A stretch of 64,000 bases of DNA from Geochorda sp036562495 (GTDB taxonomy: Bacteria; Bacillota; Limnochordia; Limnochordales; Geochordaceae). Below, one piece after another: positions 59,025 through 64,000 of this stretch. Numbering within the stretch: the stretch's first letter is position 1; each line of letters opens with the position of its first letter. The position numbers and the translations under genes were made by a program. Below the pieces are notes generated by a model that did no database searches, was not told the origin of the DNA, and saw only the letters and a list, made by a program, of their open reading frames with translations. The DNA is taken from contig DATCKA010000070.1 of the NCBI GenBank assembly GCA_036562495.1, positions 62,001 through 126,000 on the forward strand. Direction: 5' to 3'.

Positions 59025-59468
59025 ATGCCGGTCAATCCCGCGAAGACCGTGATGATGAGGGCACAGGACGTCCAGCCCCGGTGGTACGTGGTCGACGCCC
59101 AGGGCAAGGTGCTGGGGCGGCTGGCCAGCCGTATCGCCACCGTGCTGAGGGGCAAGCACAAGCCCACCTACACGCCGCACGTCGACGATGGCGACTACGT
59201 CGTGGTGGTCAACGCCGACAAGGTGCGGGTGACGGGTAAGAAGCTGGACCAGAAGGTGTACCGTCGCCACACGCTCTACCCGGGCGGGCTCAAGACGGAG
59301 ACTCTGCGCAAGCTCCTGGCCCGCCGACCCGAGGAGGTGCTGCGCCGGGCCGTCTGGGGTATGTTGCCCCACAACCCCATGGGGCGTCGCCAGATCAAGA
59401 AGCTCAAGATCTACGCCGGCCCGGAGCACCCCCATCAGGCGCAGAAGCCCGAGCCGCTCGACGTGTGA
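59025..59468 (+). CDS. rplM: 50S ribosomal protein L13
   Basis: Early-assembly protein of the 50S subunit. 147 residues from ATG 59025 (AGAGGGGA about 11 nt upstream): QPRWYVVDAQGKVLGRLASRIA, VVVNADKVRVTGKKLDQKVYRRHT, and the closing MLPHNPMGRRQIKKLKIYAG. Confidence 0.98.
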   Translation: MPVNPAKTVMMRAQDVQPRWYVVDAQGKVLGRLASRIATVLRGKHKPTYTPHVDDGDYVVVVNADKVRVTGKKLDQKVYRRHTLYPGGLKTETLRKLLARRPEEVLRRAVWGMLPHNPMGRRQIKKLKIYAGPEHPHQAQKPEPLDV

Positions 59469-59479
59469 GGTGAAGCCAC

Positions 59480-59890
59480 TTGGCCGTCGTCTTGGGCGCC
59501 AATCCGCTGGTACTGGCCACGGGCCGCCGCAAGGAGTCGGTGGCACGTGTCTCGCTGGTACAGGGTAGCGGGCGCATCCTGGTCAACGGAGTCGACTATC
59601 AGGAGTACTTCCGAGGGCATCCGTCGCTGCTGGCGCTAGTACGCCGCCCACTGGAGGTGGTGGGGGCGTCGGGCGCGTTCGACGTGATCGCCAACGTGCG
59701 CGGAGGCGGCGTGTCGGGCCAGGCCGGGGCCATCGCCCACGGGCTCGCCCGTGCGCTGGAGGCCGTCGATCCGTCGTGGCGGCCGCCGCTCAAGTCGGCA
59801 GGGCTCCTGCGACGGGACCCTCGGATGAAGGAGCGCCGCAAGTACGGCCTCAAGAAGGCCCGCAAGGCGCCTCAGTACTCCAAGCGCTGA
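59480..59890 (+). CDS. rpsI: 30S ribosomal protein S9
   Basis: Head protein whose C-terminal tail touches the P-site tRNA. 136 residues from TTG 59480 (GAGGTGA at 6 nt); ATGRRKESVARVSLVQGSGRI and the end KYGLKKARKAPQYSKR. Last gene of the ribosomal block. Confidence 0.98.
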   Translation: MAVVLGANPLVLATGRRKESVARVSLVQGSGRILVNGVDYQEYFRGHPSLLALVRRPLEVVGASGAFDVIANVRGGGVSGQAGAIAHGLARALEAVDPSWRPPLKSAGLLRRDPRMKERRKYGLKKARKAPQYSKR

Positions 59891-59916
59891 CGCACCCACC
59901 CGTTCGCGGGTGTGCG
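59891..59916 (+). terminator. Hairpin immediately after rpsI
   Basis: CACCCG / CGGGTG around a TTCG tetraloop, extended by CGCA / TGCG after a 2-nt bulge. It begins at the base after the stop codon. No T-tract. Confidence 0.6.
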
Positions 59917-59950
59917 GTCCTGCCTCGACATCCGATCGTGTACAGACGTG

Positions 59951-59988
59951 CCGCCTGGCCGGTGAGACGGTATCACCGGGCCAGGCGG
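59951..59988. terminator. 15-bp hairpin between rpsI and the amyloglucosidase-like gene
   Basis: CCGCCTGGCC plus GGTGA pair with TCACC and GGCCAGGCGG (one bulged G) around a 7-nt loop. It may be a second terminator for the ribosomal block or a leader structure of the next gene. Confidence 0.5.
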
Positions 59989-60028
59989 TGTCGCGCCAGG
60001 CCACAGCCAGGGGAGGGGACAGCCGGTC

Positions 60029-62164
60029 GTGGGGGAGGCGGCTCGCCTGGTCCTCAAGGAACAGGACGTCTTCGCGGTGATGACGGAGTCGGGTGAGATC
60101 CCAGAGGGTGGGGCCTTCGGCCTGTATGCCCGGGACACTCGCTTCGTCTCGACCTATCGCCTCGAGATGGAAGACGGCGAGGGGCTCGCGGTCCTCGAGG
60201 CGGGGCTGGTGGCTCCGTATGCGGCCCGGATCTTCATGACCAACACGGGCAAAGGGGGCCCGCGCCCGCGGCCGGCGCACTCGGTGGCCGTGGAGCGCAC
60301 CCTGGTGGTGACGGGCGAGGCCCTGGTGGAGCGCATCCGCCTGACCAACTATGGGCACGAGCCACTGGCGCTGACGTTGCGGCTGCGCGTCGGGGCTGAC
60401 TTCCGCGACATCATGGCCATCCGGGGGATGGCCGCCCGTGAGGGCGGACGACTGCAGGCGCCCCAAGCGGCCGCCGGACCGGGTACGGCCTGGCTGCTCG
60501 CCTACCTGGGGGAGGACGGGATCCGCCGGCAGCTGGTGGTGGCCTGCTCCGGCGAGTGCCAGGCGCAGGCCGCCGAGGGACGACTCGAGGCTCGGTGGCC
60601 CCTGGCATTGGGCCCGGGAGAGCGCCGGGAGCTGACCGTATGGATGGCGCCCTGCGAGGGGGAGACGGCGCCACGCCTGCCGACCGAGCCGCTGGAGCAG
60701 GTCGTCGACCGGTCCCTGGCGCGGCTGTCGGCTGCCTACCGGGAGTGGATGGACGGCACCGCGGCCATCCGGGTCGAGGAGCCCCGTCTGCACCGCCTGC
60801 TCCAACGGGGAGCGGAGGACCTGCGGGCCCTGGTCTCCGACTTCGGGGAGGGCCCCTTCCCGGTAGCGGGCATTCCGTGGTTCGCCGCGCCCTTCGGCCG
60901 TGACAGCCTCTGGACCGCCTACTTCGTCCTGCCCTTCGCTCCGGCACTGGCGCGTGGCGTACTGCGCACGCTGGCCCGGCACCAGGCGACTGCCATGGAC
61001 GACTGGACCGACGCGGAGCCCGGCAAGATCCTGCACGAGGTGCGCTTCGGCGAGCTCGCGAAGCTGGGGCTCATCCCTCACCGGCCTTACTACGGGACGG
61101 TCGACGCGACCCCGCTTTTCGTGGCGCTCGCCGCAGACTACACGCGGACCACAGGAGACCGGGAGACCTTCGAGGCCATCGAGGAGGCCGTCTTTCGAGC
61201 CGTCGAGTGGATGGAACGCTACGGTGACCTCGACGGCGATGGCTTCCTCGAGTATCGGCGCCGCTCGTGGGGCGGGCTCGAAAACCAGGGCTGGAAGGAC
61301 TCGTGGGACTCGACGTGGCATGCCGACGGCACGCTGGCCCAGCCCCCCATCGCCCTGGTGGAGGTCCAGGCGTACGCGTATCGCGCCTACCGGTCCCTAT
61401 CGGAGCTGCTGCTCCGGATGGGCCGACGCGAGCGGGCGGAGGAGCTGGCGTCCAAGGCTGAGGCGCTGGCTGACCGGTTCGATCGAGTCTTCTGGCTGGA
61501 GGACCTGGGATTCTACGCCCACGCCCTGGATGGCGCCCGCAGGCCTCTCGCCGTGGTCACCTCCAACCCGGGGCATGGGCTGTGGGCCGGCATCGTACCG
61601 CCCCATCGCCTGGACCCGGTGGTGCGCCGCCTGATGGCGCCTGACCTCTTCTCCGGCTACGGGGTCCGCACCGTGGCCAAGGGCCAGGCCCGCTACAACC
61701 CCATGAGCTACCACAACGGCTCCGTATGGCCGCACGACACCGCGATCGTGGCGGCGGGGCTCGCGCGTTACGGTCGCCTGGCCGAGGCTGCCCGCCTCCT
61801 GCGGGGCCTGCTGGATGCCGCCGACCACTTCGAGGGGGCTCGTCTGCCCGAGCTCTTCTGCGGCTTCGACCGCGCCGACGGGCCGCCGGTGCCCTACCCC
61901 ACCGCTTGCTCGCCCCAGGCCTGGGCCGCGGCCGCTCCCTTCTTCATGCTGGCCACCCTGATCGGGCTCGAGGTGGACGGCCTGTCAGGGAACCTGAGGG
62001 TAGGCGACCGCCTCCCCGCCTGGCTGGGCGAGGTCGAGGTGGACCGCCTGGCGGTGGGAGGCGAAAGGGTGAGGCTCCTGCTCCGGCCTTCGGGTCGGCC
62101 CGACGGGGACGGGGGCGACGGGCTGGTGGAGGCCACGTCGCATATCGAGCGCCCGGCCCGCTGA
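60029..62164 (+). CDS. Amylo-alpha-1,6-glucosidase-like glycoside hydrolase
   Basis: A 711-residue protein with an N-terminal glycogen-debranching-type beta-sandwich (GDE_N_bis; GGAFGLYARDTRFVSTYRLEM) and a C-terminal (alpha/alpha)6 barrel. Within the barrel, PWFAAPFGRDSLWTAY and LENQGWKDSWDSTWHADG carry the acidic candidates for catalysis, and SYHNGSVWPHDTAIVAAGLARYG is typical. No signal peptide, so intracellular glycogen, trehalose-like or compatible-solute glucosides are possible substrates. GTG 60029 follows GGGGAGGGGA. Its stop is 7 nt from the convergent PBP stop. Confidence 0.88.
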   Translation: MGEAARLVLKEQDVFAVMTESGEIPEGGAFGLYARDTRFVSTYRLEMEDGEGLAVLEAGLVAPYAARIFMTNTGKGGPRPRPAHSVAVERTLVVTGEALVERIRLTNYGHEPLALTLRLRVGADFRDIMAIRGMAAREGGRLQAPQAAAGPGTAWLLAYLGEDGIRRQLVVACSGECQAQAAEGRLEARWPLALGPGERRELTVWMAPCEGETAPRLPTEPLEQVVDRSLARLSAAYREWMDGTAAIRVEEPRLHRLLQRGAEDLRALVSDFGEGPFPVAGIPWFAAPFGRDSLWTAYFVLPFAPALARGVLRTLARHQATAMDDWTDAEPGKILHEVRFGELAKLGLIPHRPYYGTVDATPLFVALAADYTRTTGDRETFEAIEEAVFRAVEWMERYGDLDGDGFLEYRRRSWGGLENQGWKDSWDSTWHADGTLAQPPIALVEVQAYAYRAYRSLSELLLRMGRRERAEELASKAEALADRFDRVFWLEDLGFYAHALDGARRPLAVVTSNPGHGLWAGIVPPHRLDPVVRRLMAPDLFSGYGVRTVAKGQARYNPMSYHNGSVWPHDTAIVAAGLARYGRLAEAARLLRGLLDAADHFEGARLPELFCGFDRADGPPVPYPTACSPQAWAAAAPFFMLATLIGLEVDGLSGNLRVGDRLPAWLGEVEVDRLAVGGERVRLLLRPSGRPDGDGGDGLVEATSHIERPAR

Positions 62165-62171
62165 GCCCGGC

Positions 62172-64000
62172 TCAATCGCCACCCTCGAGTCCGGTGGGCG
62201 GAGCGGCCGATGGCCCGGAGCCGTCGCAGGGAGCCTCCCAGAGGGGCTCCGTGCCGGCGACGAACGCGTCGACCTCCACCCACTGGCAGAGTGGCCCGGC
62301 TTGTCCCCCGGTCAGGATGTCGACGGGGATGCCCGTCACGATGCCATCCGGTACGGGGAAGTCCAGGGGCGGGGCCTCGGCCAGGGCCTCCTGCATGAAG
62401 GCCCTCCAGATGGGCGCTGCCAGCTCGCCACCGGTGCCGCCTACGGGCGTGTTGTCATCGTTGCCGACGTAGACGGCCGCCACCAGTTGGGGCGTGTAGC
62501 CGACGAACCAGGCGTTTCGCTGGCCGTCGCTGGTGCCGGTCTTGCCTGCAGCGGGCCGGCCCAGCCGCGCCTTCTGGCCCGTGCCCCGCTCGAGGGCGTC
62601 GCGCAGCATGTCGGTCATCAGGTACGCCACCTCGGGCCGCAGCACCCGGCGCCCCTCGTCGGGAGGCGCCTCGTACCAGACGTATCCGTCTCGGTCGACG
62701 ATGCGCACGTACGAGCGCGCGGGCCGCAGCACCCCTCCGTTGGCGAAGACCGCGAAGGCCTGGGCCATCTCGAGGGGGCTGACGCCCACCCGCAGGCCGC
62801 CCAACGTGGCCGCGAGGTGGCGGTCCTCGGGCGTGAGCGTGGTGATGCCGAGGGCCCGTGCAAGGGCCAGCGCCCGGTCGATGCCGATGCGGGAGGCCAG
62901 CCAGACCGACCCGGCGTTGAGCGACATGACCAGCGCGTGCTTCATCGTGACCGTGCCCCAGTAGCGGTCGCTGAAGTTGCGCGGCTGGTAGCTGCCGAAG
63001 CGCTGGGGGACGTCCTGGACCAGGGCGTTGACGGGCCACCCCTGCTCGAGCGCGGCCGCGTAGACGAAGGGCTTGAAGGCCGAGCCCGGGTGGCGGCGAG
63101 CGGCCACCGCCCGGTTGAACTGGCTCTCCAGGTAGTCCCGCCCCCCGACCATGGCCTTGACGTCGCCGGTGCGGGGGTCGATGGCCACGATGGCACCCTG
63201 GTGTCGTCCCAGCGCCCGAACGGCTGCCCGCTGCATGCGCAGGTCGAAGCCGGTGTGGACCCGCAAGCCGGCGTGCAGAGCCAGTCCGGTGCCGAACCGG
63301 GACTCGAGCTGGGCGCCCACCCAATCCAGGTACCACGGCGCAGGACCGCCCCGCACGCCGGCCAGCCGCAGGGGCTCGCTCGCTGCCTCCTCCGCCTGAT
63401 GGGGGGAGATGAGCCCCATCTTCACCATCCGGCCCAGCACCACCCGTCGCCGGGCCAGGGTCGCCTCGGGGCGGCGATAGGGACTGAGGTTGGAGGGCGA
63501 GCGCAGGATCCCGACCAGGAGGGCGCTCTCGCCCAGCGTCAGCTGATGGGGGTGCTTGCCGAAGTACGTCATGGCCGCCGCGCCGATCCCCGTCGCCCCC
63601 TCGCCGAAGTAGACGCGGTTGAGGTAGAGCTCGAGGATGCGCTCTTTGGGATAGCGGACCTCCAGCATCACGGCCAGCAGGGCTTCGTCCAGCTTGCGCC
63701 ACCAGGTCCGCTCGTGGGTGAGGAAGAGGGTGCGGGCGAGCTGCTGGGTGAGGGTGCTGCCGCCCTGCACGACGGTGCCCGCCTGCACGTTGACCCACAC
63801 AGCCCGCGCCAGCCCCAGCGGGTCGACGCCTGGGTGACCGTAGAAGCGGCTGTCCTCCGTGGCGATGAGGGCCGCGACGAGGTGGTCGGGGATCTGGTCG
63901 AGGGGTACGAAGGACCGGTGCAGGGTGCCGATGGTGCCGATGACCTCGCCCCGGACGTCGAAGATGGTGGCCGCCTGGGGCGGCCGGTCGGCGTCGAAGT
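62172..64000 (-). CDS. Class A penicillin-binding protein (5' part cut by window edge)
   Basis: Bifunctional peptidoglycan synthase. The frame runs open to base 64000, so the start and membrane anchor are outside. The glycosyltransferase domain shows the catalytic Glu in ATEDSRFYGHPGVD, then QGGSTLTQQLARTLFL and RILELYLNRVYFGEGATG. The transpeptidase domain has SxxK as GSAFKPF, SxN as SLNAGS and KTG in AAGKTGTSDGQRNAWFVGYTP. It ends with a short acidic, Pro-rich tail. PBP1A/PBP2A type rather than PBP1B is likely from these motifs. It is convergent with the glucosidase gene. Confidence 0.95.
   Translation of the reverse strand, partial: FDADRPPQAATIFDVRGEVIGTIGTLHRSFVPLDQIPDHLVAALIATEDSRFYGHPGVDPLGLARAVWVNVQAGTVVQGGSTLTQQLARTLFLTHERTWWRKLDEALLAVMLEVRYPKERILELYLNRVYFGEGATGIGAAAMTYFGKHPHQLTLGESALLVGILRSPSNLSPYRRPEATLARRRVVLGRMVKMGLISPHQAEEAASEPLRLAGVRGGPAPWYLDWVGAQLESRFGTGLALHAGLRVHTGFDLRMQRAAVRALGRHQGAIVAIDPRTGDVKAMVGGRDYLESQFNRAVAARRHPGSAFKPFVYAAALEQGWPVNALVQDVPQRFGSYQPRNFSDRYWGTVTMKHALVMSLNAGSVWLASRIGIDRALALARALGITTLTPEDRHLAATLGGLRVGVSPLEMAQAFAVFANGGVLRPARSYVRIVDRDGYVWYEAPPDEGRRVLRPEVAYLMTDMLRDALERGTGQKARLGRPAAGKTGTSDGQRNAWFVGYTPQLVAAVYVGNDDNTPVGGTGGELAAPIWRAFMQEALAEAPPLDFPVPDGIVTGIPVDILTGGQAGPLCQWVEVDAFVAGTEPLWEAPCDGSGPSAAPPTGLEGGD

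Overview
The window is about 64 kb of very GC-rich bacterial chromosome carrying the clpC-disA-ispDF-cysS-sigH-secE-nusG-rplKAJL-rpoBC-str-S10-spc-alpha-rplM-rpsI block. DisA, the stationary-phase sigma factor SigH, Mini-III RNase MrnC, zinc-type S14 and L33, an L7Ae-like K-turn protein after rpoC, a KOW protein after map and an ECF-transporter energizing module after rplQ all point to a Bacillota lineage. The high GC and the altered gene order fit a deep-branching group such as Limnochordia, Thermaerobacter-like bacteria or Symbiobacteriales; I cannot name the species. A two-CxxC protein disulfide oxidoreductase hints at a thermophile. Starts are often GTG or TTG, preceded by clear GGAGG-type ribosome binding sites.

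Layout. 1-593 is the 3' end of clpC. 697-5646 holds L-lactate dehydrogenase, an MFS transporter on the minus strand, trpS, a thiolase and a CsaA-like tRNA-binding protein. 5.7-10.0 kb is disA, carD, a membrane PIN-TRAM protein, ispD and ispF. 10.0-18.6 kb is an accessory segment that replaces gltX-cysE of the Bacillus arrangement: a disulfide oxidoreductase, a CsoR-type repressor, a glycosidase-like secreted protein, a complete minus-strand riboflavin operon (ribD-ribE-ribBA-ribH) under an FMN riboswitch, a divergent TPR protein and one small hypothetical. 18.7-22.5 kb is cysS-mrnC-rlmB and sigH. Four tRNA genes follow (Thr-TGT, Tyr-GTA, initiator Met, Thr-GGT), then rpmG-secE-nusG and the L11/L1/L10/L12 genes. 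27.1-34.9 kb is rpoB-rpoC. 35.0-59.9 kb is an almost unbroken ribosomal superoperon including fusA, tuf, secY, adk, map, infA, rpoA, the Ecf AAT genes, truA, rplM and rpsI. The end holds an amylo-1,6-glucosidase-like enzyme and a convergent class A penicillin-binding protein cut by the window edge.

Together these genes make transcription and translation machinery plus riboflavin, isoprenoid-precursor and cell-wall functions. The signals I find most worth a second look are a roughly 245-residue Arg-then-Asp/Glu-rich tail on RpoB that resembles the disordered half of the RNA polymerase delta subunit; a riboflavin operon whose first gene has no ATG, GTG or TTG start beyond the riboswitch; promoters that nearly all have 18-bp spacers in a genome that carries CarD; hairpins at gene ends that lack U-tracts; and a strong preference for CAA before Asn codons. 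I saw no CRISPR array, insertion sequence, prophage or defence system.
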